Assembly: GCF_000403455.2 (NCBI RefSeq)
Contig: NZ_KE159737.1
Span: 27,642 to 91,641 of the forward strand
Source of the DNA: Dorea sp. 5-2
GTDB taxonomy: Bacteria > Bacillota > Clostridia > Lachnospirales > Lachnospiraceae
Length of the DNA stretch: 64,000 nucleotides
Reading direction: 5' to 3'
Positions 17,609 to 26,964 of this stretch are shown here, one piece after another. The translations under genes were made by a program, and so were the position numbers. Numbering within the stretch: the first letter of the stretch is position 1; every line of letters starts with the position of its first letter. The notes under the pieces are model-generated. The model was given only the letters and a program-made list of their open reading frames with translations. It was not told where the DNA came from and ran no database searches.

Positions 17609-19501
17609 ATGTGCGGAATTGCAGGAATCATGTGTCTCCAAAGAAGAGCATGTGAAGTAAATAAAACAGCGGCAATTATAAAACATATGACAGACTTGAT
17701 TGCGCATCGAGGGCCGGATGGAGAAGGTCAACTGACTCTTGATGAGGGGCATGTTTTTTTGGGGCATCGGAGATTGGCGATCATTGATCTTTCTGATGAA
17801 GCAAAACAGCCGATGCAGAGTGCCGATGCACGGTTTGCAATTACATATAATGGTGAGATTTATAATTACCGTGAATTAAGAGAAGAGTTAAAGCAGCTAG
17901 GTTATCAATTTGTCACCAGATCAGATACGGAGGTTGTACTTAAGGCATATGAAGCGTGGGGCGCTGCATGTCTGAAAAGGTTAAATGGTATCTTCGCATT
18001 TGCAATTTGGGATGATGATCAAAAGGAATTGCTTATAGCGAGAGACCGCTATGGTACAAAACCATTATATTATGCGCAGGTATGCGGGCAACTTGTTTTT
18101 GCTTCAGAATATAAAGCAATCATAGCATATCCTGGTTTCCGAAAGAAATTAAATCTGAAAGCAGTGAAGGAATACTTCACATTTCAAAACATATTTTCTG
18201 ACAATACCTTCCTGGAAGAAATAAGAATTCTTGCTCCCGGAAGCTATATAAAAATCAGTTATGAGGATAAAAGGATACCCGGATGCACCAATTATTGGGA
18301 TTTTCAATTTAGTGAAAAGGGAACAAATATTACGGAACAGGAGTATGAAGAAGAGCTGAACCGCTTATTTGTACAGGCAGTTAAGCGGCAATTGATCAGT
18401 GACGTACCGGTAGGGACATACCTGTCGGGAGGGATTGATTCGGGATCTATTACTGCAATTGCGTCCCAGAGTATACCGGATCTTAAGACTTTTACATGCG
18501 GGTTCGATCTTCATTCGGCGTCCGGTATGGAATTGGTCTATGATGAACGGGAAAAGGCAGAATATATGTCGTATCTGTTTAAAACAGAGCATTATGAAAT
18601 GGTACTGAAAGCCGGAGATATGGAGCGATGCATGGAGAAGCTGGTATGGCATCTTGAAGATCCCCGGGTGGGACAAAGTTATCCGAATTTCTATGCTGCG
18701 AAGTTGTCTTCAAACTTTGTGAAAGTTGTCTTGGCAGGATGCGGAGGAGACGAATTATTCGCCGGCTATCCGTGGAGATATTATAGGGCAGTTAATTGCC
18801 GGGATTTTGATGAATATACGCAGAATTATTATGAGTATTGGCAAAGACTGTTAAAGCAAGATGAGATGCAAGGTTTTTTTGAACCAATCTACAGTGAGAT
18901 AAAAGATTACGACACAAAGGATGTATTTCGGGGGATCTTTGACAAGATACAAAAAGAGTCTTTATCACCGGAGCAGAGTGTAAATTATTCTCTTTATCTT
19001 GAAGCAAAGACATTCTTGCATGGCTTATTGGTCGTGGAAGATAAGCTAAGTATGGCACATGGGTTGGAGACGAGAGTTCCATTTCTGGATAATGATCTGG
19101 TCGATTTTTCAATGAAAGTTCCTGTCCGGTTAAAACTTTCCATGCTTGATAAAGCTGAGAGATTAAATGAGAATGAGTACGGAAGTAAAGTGGATAAATA
19201 TTTCCGGAAGAACAGAGACGGGAAATTAATATTAAGAAAAGTTATGGGAAGATATATTCCTAAAGAAATTGCAGCAGGCTTAAAACAAGGCTTTTCGGCG
19301 CCGGACGCCAGTTGGTTCAGAGGGGAAAGCATTGATTACGTGCACAGTATTATCTCTGATCCCAATGCTCCGATTTACCAATATATTGATAAGAAATATG
19401 CGGATAGAATCTTAAGAAAGCATATTAGTGGAGAGGAAAATAAGAGGCTTTTGATATGGTCTATTATAAACTTTAATGAATGGTTACGGCTTTTTTTGTA
19501 G
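17609..19501 (+). CDS. asnB: AsnB-type glutamine-dependent amidotransferase, copy 1
   Basis: A 630-residue asparagine synthase-family protein. The initiator Met is followed by Cys2 (MCGIAG), the nucleophile of the glutaminase domain, with RGPDG and YNGEIYNY downstream. The synthetase domain has the pyrophosphate loop LSGGIDSG near residue 273 and the GCGGDELFAGYP motif. It is full length and appears active. Two AsnB copies lie inside a uronic-acid glycan locus. In several Gram-negative O-antigen loci (P. aeruginosa WbpS, Bordetella Wbm proteins) AsnB homologues convert uronic acids to uronamides, so sugar amidation is a better inference here than asparagine synthesis. The gene starts 53 bp after the radical SAM gene. 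Confidence 0.88.
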   Translation: MCGIAGIMCLQRRACEVNKTAAIIKHMTDLIAHRGPDGEGQLTLDEGHVFLGHRRLAIIDLSDEAKQPMQSADARFAITYNGEIYNYRELREELKQLGYQFVTRSDTEVVLKAYEAWGAACLKRLNGIFAFAIWDDDQKELLIARDRYGTKPLYYAQVCGQLVFASEYKAIIAYPGFRKKLNLKAVKEYFTFQNIFSDNTFLEEIRILAPGSYIKISYEDKRIPGCTNYWDFQFSEKGTNITEQEYEEELNRLFVQAVKRQLISDVPVGTYLSGGIDSGSITAIASQSIPDLKTFTCGFDLHSASGMELVYDEREKAEYMSYLFKTEHYEMVLKAGDMERCMEKLVWHLEDPRVGQSYPNFYAAKLSSNFVKVVLAGCGGDELFAGYPWRYYRAVNCRDFDEYTQNYYEYWQRLLKQDEMQGFFEPIYSEIKDYDTKDVFRGIFDKIQKESLSPEQSVNYSLYLEAKTFLHGLLVVEDKLSMAHGLETRVPFLDNDLVDFSMKVPVRLKLSMLDKAERLNENEYGSKVDKYFRKNRDGKLILRKVMGRYIPKEIAAGLKQGFSAPDASWFRGESIDYVHSIISDPNAPIYQYIDKKYADRILRKHISGEENKRLLIWSIINFNEWLRLFL

Positions 19502-19548
19502 GAGTGAGAAACCTAAAACAGAAAATGCTGTAAGAGAAGGAATCAGTT

Positions 19549-20421
19549 ATGGAAAAAGTTCTTATCACAGGCGCAACGGGCCTTATCGGAAGAGAGGTAT
19601 TGGCGCTGTTAGAAGATGAATACGATTGTTGGATTATTGGAAGACGCCCGGTTTCCGGAAAACGGATACACTTTATTGAGCAAGATATAGGAAAGCCGTT
19701 TGATTTAAGTAAATTTCCGGAGCAAGTAGACTATGTGATCCATTTGGCACAGAGCGATAATCACAATGATTTAGAAAGTAACAGAAAGGAGCTTTTTAAT
19801 GTCAATGTTTATGGTATGCTGCAGTTGCTTGACTATGGTATAAAGGCAAAAATAAAGAAATTTCTTTTTGCATCTTCGGGCGGCGTATATAGTCGGCTGG
19901 ATAAAGCGGTGTCAGAAGATGATGTGCTAACCGTAAGCAATGCATTGAATTTTTATCAAAACACGAAGTTGTGTATGGAGATTTTATCTCAGAACTATCA
20001 ACAATTTTTTGACGTCATTACATTTCGCTTCTTTTTTGTATATGGAACAGGGCAGAAGACAAATATGTTATTTCCCAGGTTAATTGAAAGTGTAAGAGAA
20101 AAAGGAGTTATTACCATTGGCTCATTAGATGATATAAGGATAAATCCAATATATAAAACAGATGCGGCGCAATGTGTATTAAAAGCACTGAAAAATATTC
20201 ACAGGACACAAACATTTAATATAGCAGGAAGTGAAATAACTTGTCTGGGAACAATTATCAAGAAGATTTCGCAGAAAATTGGAGTAGATGCTGAAATAAA
20301 ATATGAGGATAAAAAACAACAGGATACGGTGGCAGATATTCAAAAGATGCAAAGCTTATTGTGGAAACCCCAAGTTCGCTTAGATGAAGGGATTGGCAGA
20401 GTACTGGAGGCCATTAAATGA
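19549..20421 (+). CDS. NAD-dependent sugar epimerase/dehydratase (SDR family)
   Basis: A 290-residue extended short-chain dehydrogenase/reductase. The NAD-binding GATGLIG motif is at residues 8-14, and the catalytic YxxxK pair is Tyr136/Lys140 (NFYQNTKLC) after an ASSGGVYS strand. These proteins epimerise, dehydrate or reduce nucleotide sugars in the cytoplasm. It is slightly short for a typical GalE. A C4-epimerase converting gluco- to galacto-configured uronates would fit the pathway, but that is only context. It overlaps the following glycosyltransferase by 4 bp. Confidence 0.85.
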   Translation: MEKVLITGATGLIGREVLALLEDEYDCWIIGRRPVSGKRIHFIEQDIGKPFDLSKFPEQVDYVIHLAQSDNHNDLESNRKELFNVNVYGMLQLLDYGIKAKIKKFLFASSGGVYSRLDKAVSEDDVLTVSNALNFYQNTKLCMEILSQNYQQFFDVITFRFFFVYGTGQKTNMLFPRLIESVREKGVITIGSLDDIRINPIYKTDAAQCVLKALKNIHRTQTFNIAGSEITCLGTIIKKISQKIGVDAEIKYEDKKQQDTVADIQKMQSLLWKPQVRLDEGIGRVLEAIK

Positions 20422-21725
20422 AAAAACAGAGAAAAATATTTTTGGGAGTTCAGGAAATTGCGGGGATGTTGGAAAGATTGAATAATGCTTTTCATGAAAT
20501 GGGATTAAGAAGTGATTTTTATTGTATGGATAGATACAGTTTTGTGTCTGAACAGGATAATAAAACTATTCTTAGAAAGTATCAGATTCATTCTGATAAA
20601 AGAGTACGGGCTAAGAGTGAATTTGAGAGAAACTGGTGGTATTTCCTGCAAATGTGGGATATATTACATGTGTTTCTCCATGCCTTATTAAGATATGACG
20701 ACTATCTTTTTATATTTGGCCATGGAATGTTTTTTTATAATAAATATTTAAGTAAAATAGAGGAATTAGAATTTTTTATATTAAAGTTATTTCGTAAAAG
20801 AATGATTATGTGGTTGTGCGGCTCCGATTCAAGAGCGCCTTATTGTGATGTATATCTTCATAATTGTAATGGACAAGTAGATAGAGTATTTAGTGCAACA
20901 CAAAAAAGGTTAAAAAGAATAAGGATGCTTGAAAAATATATGATATTGATTGACTATCCGGCGTCTTCGCATTTTCATACAAAACCTTATCTGGTATATA
21001 ATTGTATTGGAGTGCCTGTAGATGATAAGGAAAGAGTACAAACTGACAAAAAATATAGTAATAAAAGTATAATTATGCATGCGCCATCCAACCTGAAAGC
21101 AAAGGGAACTGAAGTTATTAGAAATACTTTAAAAGAGTTAAAAGAAGAAGGTTATGAATTTGAATATGAAGAGGTAACCGGGTTGCCGCATAAAGCAGTA
21201 TTGGAACGAATAAATATGTCAGATATTGCAATAGATCAGCTTTATTCGGACACCCCTATGGCTGGATTTGCCACAGAGGCGGGTATAAATGGTATCCCTG
21301 TTATTGTCGGCGGGTATTATGCAGAAGAGTATAAAAAAATTTTACCGCAGCCCATTCCACCAACGGTTTACTGTAAACCAGAAGAATTAAAAGAAAATCT
21401 GATTTATCTGTTAGAACACGAAGAAGAAAGAAAAAGAATCGGAGAAGAAGAAAAGAAATACATAGAGGATAACTGTTTAGCGACTACTGTAGCAGAAAAA
21501 TTTTTGAAGATATTTGATAATTCATATCCGGAAGAATGGATTTTCGATCCGAATGACAATGATTATATCTGGGGAGGCGGGGTGGATAAGAAATTAGTGA
21601 CTGATAGTATTGTCAAATTAATTGATACCTACGGCCCGGATTCATTGTGTTTGGATGAAAATAGCTCACTTTATAAGAAATATATTCAATTATATAAAGA
21701 AGCGAAAGACACGAGGGAAATATAG
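20418..21725 (+). CDS. Putative glycosyltransferase (GT-B fold)
   Basis: A 435-residue protein. The C-terminal half has a GT-B-like donor site: IIMHAPSNLKAKGTE, then DIAIDQLYSDTPMAGFATEAGINGIPVIVGG, then a helical PEELKENLIYLLEHEEERKRIGEE tail. The N-terminal half is divergent and does not match a family by eye. The DQLY...GINGIPVI signature also occurs in the degraded gene at 38170-38568. It starts on the ATGA overlap with the epimerase and ends directly against the next start codon, so the operon is tight. Confidence 0.7.
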   Translation: MKKQRKIFLGVQEIAGMLERLNNAFHEMGLRSDFYCMDRYSFVSEQDNKTILRKYQIHSDKRVRAKSEFERNWWYFLQMWDILHVFLHALLRYDDYLFIFGHGMFFYNKYLSKIEELEFFILKLFRKRMIMWLCGSDSRAPYCDVYLHNCNGQVDRVFSATQKRLKRIRMLEKYMILIDYPASSHFHTKPYLVYNCIGVPVDDKERVQTDKKYSNKSIIMHAPSNLKAKGTEVIRNTLKELKEEGYEFEYEEVTGLPHKAVLERINMSDIAIDQLYSDTPMAGFATEAGINGIPVIVGGYYAEEYKKILPQPIPPTVYCKPEELKENLIYLLEHEEERKRIGEEEKKYIEDNCLATTVAEKFLKIFDNSYPEEWIFDPNDNDYIWGGGVDKKLVTDSIVKLIDTYGPDSLCLDENSSLYKKYIQLYKEAKDTREI

Positions 21726-22154
21726 TTGAAAGCGATATTGATTTTTAAGACATCTGCAGATGCAACGGTAACAAGGCTTTTTCAGGATTTAGGAAATGAA
21801 AATATTGACTGTCTGCTCCCAGGCAGTCAAATAGAACGATACAGGTCACAGTATCCGGATATCAATTTTATTGATATCTGTCAAGAAGGCTTTTATGATC
21901 TGCCCGTCAAGATCACTGATGAGATATCTTCAAAGACATATGATCAATTATACGTAACATTTTCTGGTATCAAAGGACATAACTATGGTAACGTTATGGA
22001 ATTGGTCAGTAAGGTGAATTACCGAAGCGCCTTTTTTTATAACTGCAATGGAGATAAGACAGCAATACCCAGACCGAATAAAATAAAAGATATGCTTTGC
22101 AGAGCGTATATTGAAGTTATCAATTTTGTCTATGGGTTAAAAGGAGACCAGTAA
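21726..22154 (+). CDS. Unknown 142-residue protein in the glycan operon
   Basis: A small protein starting with TTG immediately after the stop of the glycosyltransferase. The first residues (KAILIFKTSADATVTRLFQDL) look like the beta-alpha start of a Rossmann-like or GT-B N-terminal domain, and a second strand follows near YDQLYVTFSG. No catalytic motif, signal peptide or membrane segment is visible. It ends 1 bp before the second AsnB-like gene. A small accessory or partial glycosyltransferase domain is possible, but I do not recognise it. Confidence 0.55.
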   Translation: MKAILIFKTSADATVTRLFQDLGNENIDCLLPGSQIERYRSQYPDINFIDICQEGFYDLPVKITDEISSKTYDQLYVTFSGIKGHNYGNVMELVSKVNYRSAFFYNCNGDKTAIPRPNKIKDMLCRAYIEVINFVYGLKGDQ

Positions 22155-22155
22155 G

Positions 22156-24069
22156 ATGTGCGGGATAGCCGGATATATTGATAAAACAGGGAAATACAGA
22201 CCTGAGAAAAAGTTGGTAAAAAAGATGACAGACGCGATGATTCATCGGGGGCCGGATGCGGAAGGGCAGTGGATCGATGAATATATAGCGCTGGGGCATA
22301 GGAGATTGTCCATTATAGATTTGGAGGCAAAAAGCAATCAGCCGTTGGTAAGCCATGACGGAAAATATGTAATTACTTTTAATGGAGAAATCTATAATTA
22401 TATAGAACTTAAGAGCGAGTTAGTGAGTAAAGGAGCTGTTTTTAGGACGGATAGTGATACAGAGGTAGTGATAGAAGCTTACAGGGCATATGGGGAAGAA
22501 TGTTTTAATCAATTCAACGGTATGTGGTCGCTGGCTCTTTATGATATGGAAGAACAGAAGGTGATATTAAGCAGAGACCGCTTCGGGATAAAGCCTGCGT
22601 ATACGGTTGATAATGAAGATGTATTTGTATTCGCGTCTGAGATCAAGGCAATTTTAGCGGCGTTTCCGGAAGAAAATATTCCTAACGAAGCATGTATATA
22701 TCGCTATTTGTCCCAGTCTGTGAATGAGGATACGGATGAACAATGCTTTTACAAAAATATTAAGATTTTTCCGGCGGCACATTATATGATTTATGATCTT
22801 CAGACTCACACAAGGGAATATAAGAGCTATTGGGAAGTGAATGAGCAATTATTTTACGAAAAGTGGATCCAAGAAAAAAATCCTGTCAAAACTTTCAGGA
22901 AATTATTTGAAAGCGCCGTAGAATTAAGACTTCGTGCGGATGTGGAAGTAGGGGCATGTCTTTCGGGTGGATTGGATTCGAGCGCTATTGTCGGCTGTGC
23001 GTCAAAGAAATTCGGAAAAAAAATGCATACCTTTTCTTCGGTTTATACAGATAAAGAATGCAATGAAGAATCCTATATCCGTAAAGTGAATGAAAGGTGG
23101 GATACGATTCCGCACTATATCAAGCCTGACGATTATGAAGAAAATTTCACAAAATATATAGAGGATTTGACGTACCATCACGATCAGCCTACAGGAGGAG
23201 CTTCTTTATACAGTCAATATATGGTTATGAAGGAGGTTCAAGGAAAAGTAAAGGTAATTCTGGACGGACAGGGGGCAGACGAATTATTTGCAGGATATAT
23301 TCCATATTATTCCTACTATATTGATGATTTGCTGAGCAGGAATACTTTTCGGGCAAAGTGTAAGGCAATTAAAATGCTCGTTATTATAAAAAAAGAGTGG
23401 CCGGATGTTATCGGTGCGGTCAGTACAGACACGATAGTGAGACTTGTCGGACTAAAAAATAGTTTTCTGTTTCAGAATGAGAAAAAGATTAAAGACTTGA
23501 AAATAAAAAGAAGCGTACAGATGTTCACAGACGACTTTATGGATAAGGTTCATGACAACTATCAGAAAAAAGAAATACAATGCTCATCTAACTTAAATAC
23601 AAGATTATGTAATGATGTACTCAATAAATCAATTCCAGCGTTGCTACATAATGAGGACGGCAATTCTATGGCTTTTTCAATTGAATCGAGAGTACCCTTT
23701 CTGGATTACAGGATTGTGGAATTTGCGATTGCGCTTGACGGAAAATATAAGATTAGTAATCAGTGGACAAAATGGATTATTCGGAAAGCGTGCAGGGATT
23801 ATCTGCCAAAGGAAGTCGCAAAAAGAAAAAATAAAATGGGATTTCCGGCTCCTTTTGCACGGTGGCTGCGGGAGGGCAGAAGCAGAGACGAATTAAAGCG
23901 GATCATATATGAATTTGGCGAGAGAAATATTGTTCCGAAGGAAACAATAGATCAGCTTTATAGAGCACATGTTGATGGGGAAGCGGACTATAGTGATATA
24001 CTCTTTAGGATTTACAATATAGAACTGTGGTATAAAATGTGTAATAAATTGGAAAAGGGAATAATTTGA
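22156..24069 (+). CDS. asnB: AsnB-type glutamine-dependent amidotransferase, copy 2
   Basis: A 637-residue paralogue of the gene at 17609 with the same layout: MCGIAG with Cys2 as nucleophile, HRGPDAEG, FNGEIYNY, then the synthetase pyrophosphate loop CLSGGLDSS and DGQGADELFAGY. Both active sites are intact. The two copies are clearly divergent, so they probably amidate different acceptors instead of being redundant. As with copy 1, uronic-acid amidation is inferred from context; true asparagine synthesis cannot be excluded. The stop overlaps the next start (TGATG). Confidence 0.88.
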   Translation: MCGIAGYIDKTGKYRPEKKLVKKMTDAMIHRGPDAEGQWIDEYIALGHRRLSIIDLEAKSNQPLVSHDGKYVITFNGEIYNYIELKSELVSKGAVFRTDSDTEVVIEAYRAYGEECFNQFNGMWSLALYDMEEQKVILSRDRFGIKPAYTVDNEDVFVFASEIKAILAAFPEENIPNEACIYRYLSQSVNEDTDEQCFYKNIKIFPAAHYMIYDLQTHTREYKSYWEVNEQLFYEKWIQEKNPVKTFRKLFESAVELRLRADVEVGACLSGGLDSSAIVGCASKKFGKKMHTFSSVYTDKECNEESYIRKVNERWDTIPHYIKPDDYEENFTKYIEDLTYHHDQPTGGASLYSQYMVMKEVQGKVKVILDGQGADELFAGYIPYYSYYIDDLLSRNTFRAKCKAIKMLVIIKKEWPDVIGAVSTDTIVRLVGLKNSFLFQNEKKIKDLKIKRSVQMFTDDFMDKVHDNYQKKEIQCSSNLNTRLCNDVLNKSIPALLHNEDGNSMAFSIESRVPFLDYRIVEFAIALDGKYKISNQWTKWIIRKACRDYLPKEVAKRKNKMGFPAPFARWLREGRSRDELKRIIYEFGERNIVPKETIDQLYRAHVDGEADYSDILFRIYNIELWYKMCNKLEKGII

Positions 24070-25496
24070 TGAAAAATATCATACTTTTTTGCGCTGGTTT
24101 TTGGGGAGATATTGCATATTATAAATTGAGAAAAGACCGCAATATTATATTTTTTGTTGATAATGATGTAAAAAAAGTAGGGAAAAGACAGCATGATATT
24201 GAAATAATAAATGTAGAAAAATTAAAACAGATATATGATGATCAATTTATGGATGTTATCATTTGTTCGCAATACTTTGATGAAATAGCTAAACAACTAT
24301 ACGGTATTGGGATAGAAAAATATTATGTGATTTTAGATGGTTTTTTAATTCCGAATGCAAGGATAGAAAGTACCGATAATGATACTGTTGATAATGAACC
24401 ATATTTTATGGATTCACATGATAAAACGAGTATTTTATTTGTGCAAAATACTGCATGTATCCGTACACATAAAATTGCAAACGCATTAAAGAAATGCGGA
24501 TGGAAGATATGTCTGGCATATTCCGTAGCTTCTCCGGAGCAATCAAACGGTGAATATGAAAAAATATATGATGGTATATATGCAATTCATACAATAAACC
24601 AATTTATTGAGTTTGTTGAGCGGAGTAATTTCGATTATATACATTGTTCTAATGAGCCGGATTTGCTGACATTAATTTCAACTCAGACAAAAAAAGTAAT
24701 TATTCATGATTGTCATGATTTAAGTAGTTCATATAGAAGCATGTCACCGGAAGAAATGTTCATTGAATTTGCTGCTAATAAAAATAGTAATGGTGTGATA
24801 TACACAACAGAGGGAATCAGAAAAGAAGCTCTGAAAAAATTCAACCTTCCGGTAGAGAAAACTTTTGTGTTGGAGAACTTGATTTCAACAGAATTAGTTC
24901 CTTCAAAACGATATGAGAAGATAAGCAGCTCTGATTATGAACTGCATTGTGTATATGAAGGAGGAGTTGTACCATATGATAGAGAGAGTCATCGGTACTT
25001 TGAGGAAATCTGGACACGGCTGGCAATAGAAGGAGTTCATGTTCACTTTTACACAAACTGTGAAAGAGGGTATTGTTCTTATCTGGAATCGCTTCACGAA
25101 AGGATTCACTATGAAGGAAATTTTTCATCCAAACGACTGGCAGAAGAAATGACAAAATATGATGTGGGGTTATGTGTTTTAAACGTGACAGAAAAGAATA
25201 GACAGTATTTAGAATATGCATCCCCCAATAAAATACAGGAATATGTAAATGCAGGAATTCCGGTTGCAGTCGGAAGTATAACGAGTCAGAAAGAATTTGT
25301 GGAATCAAATGGGTTTGGCAGAGAAATTGATTTGGGTGGGAATATATTCCAACAGCTAGTAGAAATATCAAAAATTAAGATAGAAGATAATATATTACAT
25401 AAAAGAGGACTAACCTTAGAAAGTAAGATTCCACATCTTATAAATTTTTATAATACTTGTAAAAATAGAAGTTTTATTGATAAAGGAAAATTATGA
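24069..25496 (+). CDS. Rossmann-like module fused to a GT-B glycosyltransferase, copy 1
   Basis: A protein of 475 residues from ATG 24069, which overlaps the previous stop. Residues 1-95 form a Rossmann-like module (IILFCAGFWG, FFVDND, DVIICSQ) seen on four products of this locus. From about residue 115 a GT-B-like region begins (SILFVQNTACIRTHKIANAL) and ends with a donor-site-like YASPNKIQEYVNAGIPVAVG segment. The glycine motif differs from a strict NAD site (AGFWG), so cofactor binding is uncertain. It is a tandem paralogue of the next gene, and the two overlap by 4 bp. Confidence 0.75.
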   Translation: MKNIILFCAGFWGDIAYYKLRKDRNIIFFVDNDVKKVGKRQHDIEIINVEKLKQIYDDQFMDVIICSQYFDEIAKQLYGIGIEKYYVILDGFLIPNARIESTDNDTVDNEPYFMDSHDKTSILFVQNTACIRTHKIANALKKCGWKICLAYSVASPEQSNGEYEKIYDGIYAIHTINQFIEFVERSNFDYIHCSNEPDLLTLISTQTKKVIIHDCHDLSSSYRSMSPEEMFIEFAANKNSNGVIYTTEGIRKEALKKFNLPVEKTFVLENLISTELVPSKRYEKISSSDYELHCVYEGGVVPYDRESHRYFEEIWTRLAIEGVHVHFYTNCERGYCSYLESLHERIHYEGNFSSKRLAEEMTKYDVGLCVLNVTEKNRQYLEYASPNKIQEYVNAGIPVAVGSITSQKEFVESNGFGREIDLGGNIFQQLVEISKIKIEDNILHKRGLTLESKIPHLINFYNTCKNRSFIDKGKL

Positions 25497-26905
25497 AGAA
25501 GATAATACTTTTTGGTGCTGGTTTCTATGGCCGGAATACCTATTACAAAATGAAGAATCAGTTTGAAATACTGTGTTTTGTTGACAATGATGTTGCGCTG
25601 GAGGGAATAGAGGTGTTAGGGATACCTGTTATATCAGCTGCAAGGTTACAGGAGATTAAGCGTCCTGAAATAGATATCATCATCTGTTCAAAGAGCTATT
25701 TTTCAATTAGTGCACAATTAATTGTTATGGGGATTACAGAATATTATGTGATGATGGAGGGATTTTTATATCATTGCAGTAAAACTGAGACTATGATGCC
25801 GGTTGAATTAAGTACATATGCTTATTTTCAAAAGGAGAAAAATGAAAAAAATATTTTATATATGCAGAATGCAGCTTGTATCAGAACTCATAAAATAGCC
25901 AAATTGATGAAAGAAGCGGGATATAAAGTTTATTTGTTATATACACTTGCACCGCCAGAAAGTAATAATGAAAGTTTTTCTAATATTTATAATGGGATTT
26001 TTACATTCTATACAATGGATGGAATGATTGATTTTATTGAGAACAGCGATTTTGATATTATACATAGTTCTAATGCACCTGACATTCTGACAAATATCAT
26101 ATTGGCAGCATCAAAGCATGTGATTTTCGATACACATGATATGAATAGTTTGTGGGGAAATAATTCAATTGAAGAGTTAGTATTAGAATATATAGCCAAT
26201 GTGAAGAGTGATGGAAATATTTATACCTCACAGAGTGTTGTAGAAATTGCAAAAAGAAAGTATGGAATAAAAAATAAAGAAATATTATCTCTGGAAAATA
26301 TGATTTTGGATCAGGAAGAAATAGGGGAATCCTACGAAAAATTAAGTGCAGTTGACGGACAGATTCATTGTGTATATGAAGGCGGAATAAATGGTAAAGA
26401 TAGGGAAAGTGATCGCTTCTTTGAGGATTTGTGGAAAAAGATAACAGATTGTGGGATTCACATTCATTTTTATTCGCAATCTGATGTTTTATATTGTAAA
26501 AGACTGGAACAAAAGAGCGAATACTTGCATTATGAAGGTAATGTGGAATCTAAAAAACTTGTGAGAGAAATGACAAAATACGATTGTGGTCTGGCAATAT
26601 TTCATATTACAGATAAAAATAGAAACTTTATGGAAACAGGGACAGCTAATAAAGTATATGAGTATGTAAATTCAAAACTTCCTGTTATTGTAAGTGGGCT
26701 AAAGTCATACAGTGACTTCGTGAAAAAGTATAATGTGGGAATAAACCTTGATTTTACGAGAGATATCAGAGAACAAATAAGTATGGCGTGTCAAATAAAA
26801 ATAAGTCCCAATTTATTGAAAGAACATAATTTAACAATGAAATCCAGGGTTTCAGAAATTGTAGATTTTTATGAAAGAGTCAAAAAAAGGGAAATACTTC
26901 GGTGA
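25493..26905 (+). CDS. Rossmann-like module fused to a GT-B glycosyltransferase, copy 2
   Basis: A 470-residue tandem paralogue of the preceding gene. The N-terminal module reads IILFGAGFYGRNTYYK, CFVDNDVALEG, DIIICSKSYF. The transferase part repeats the same landmarks (YMQNAACIRTHKIAKLM, HCVYEGGINGKDRESDRFF, TANKVYEYVNSKLPVIVSG). The two copies have diverged substantially, consistent with different donor or acceptor choice. It overlaps its neighbour by 4 bp (ATGA) and is very AT-rich. The sugar is unknown. Confidence 0.75.
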   Translation: MKKIILFGAGFYGRNTYYKMKNQFEILCFVDNDVALEGIEVLGIPVISAARLQEIKRPEIDIIICSKSYFSISAQLIVMGITEYYVMMEGFLYHCSKTETMMPVELSTYAYFQKEKNEKNILYMQNAACIRTHKIAKLMKEAGYKVYLLYTLAPPESNNESFSNIYNGIFTFYTMDGMIDFIENSDFDIIHSSNAPDILTNIILAASKHVIFDTHDMNSLWGNNSIEELVLEYIANVKSDGNIYTSQSVVEIAKRKYGIKNKEILSLENMILDQEEIGESYEKLSAVDGQIHCVYEGGINGKDRESDRFFEDLWKKITDCGIHIHFYSQSDVLYCKRLEQKSEYLHYEGNVESKKLVREMTKYDCGLAIFHITDKNRNFMETGTANKVYEYVNSKLPVIVSGLKSYSDFVKKYNVGINLDFTRDIREQISMACQIKISPNLLKEHNLTMKSRVSEIVDFYERVKKREILR

Positions 26906-26964
26906 AATTTAGAACTATTAAATGTTGTTACTTCGAGGTGTGAGATTTTGTTTTTAATGATCTG

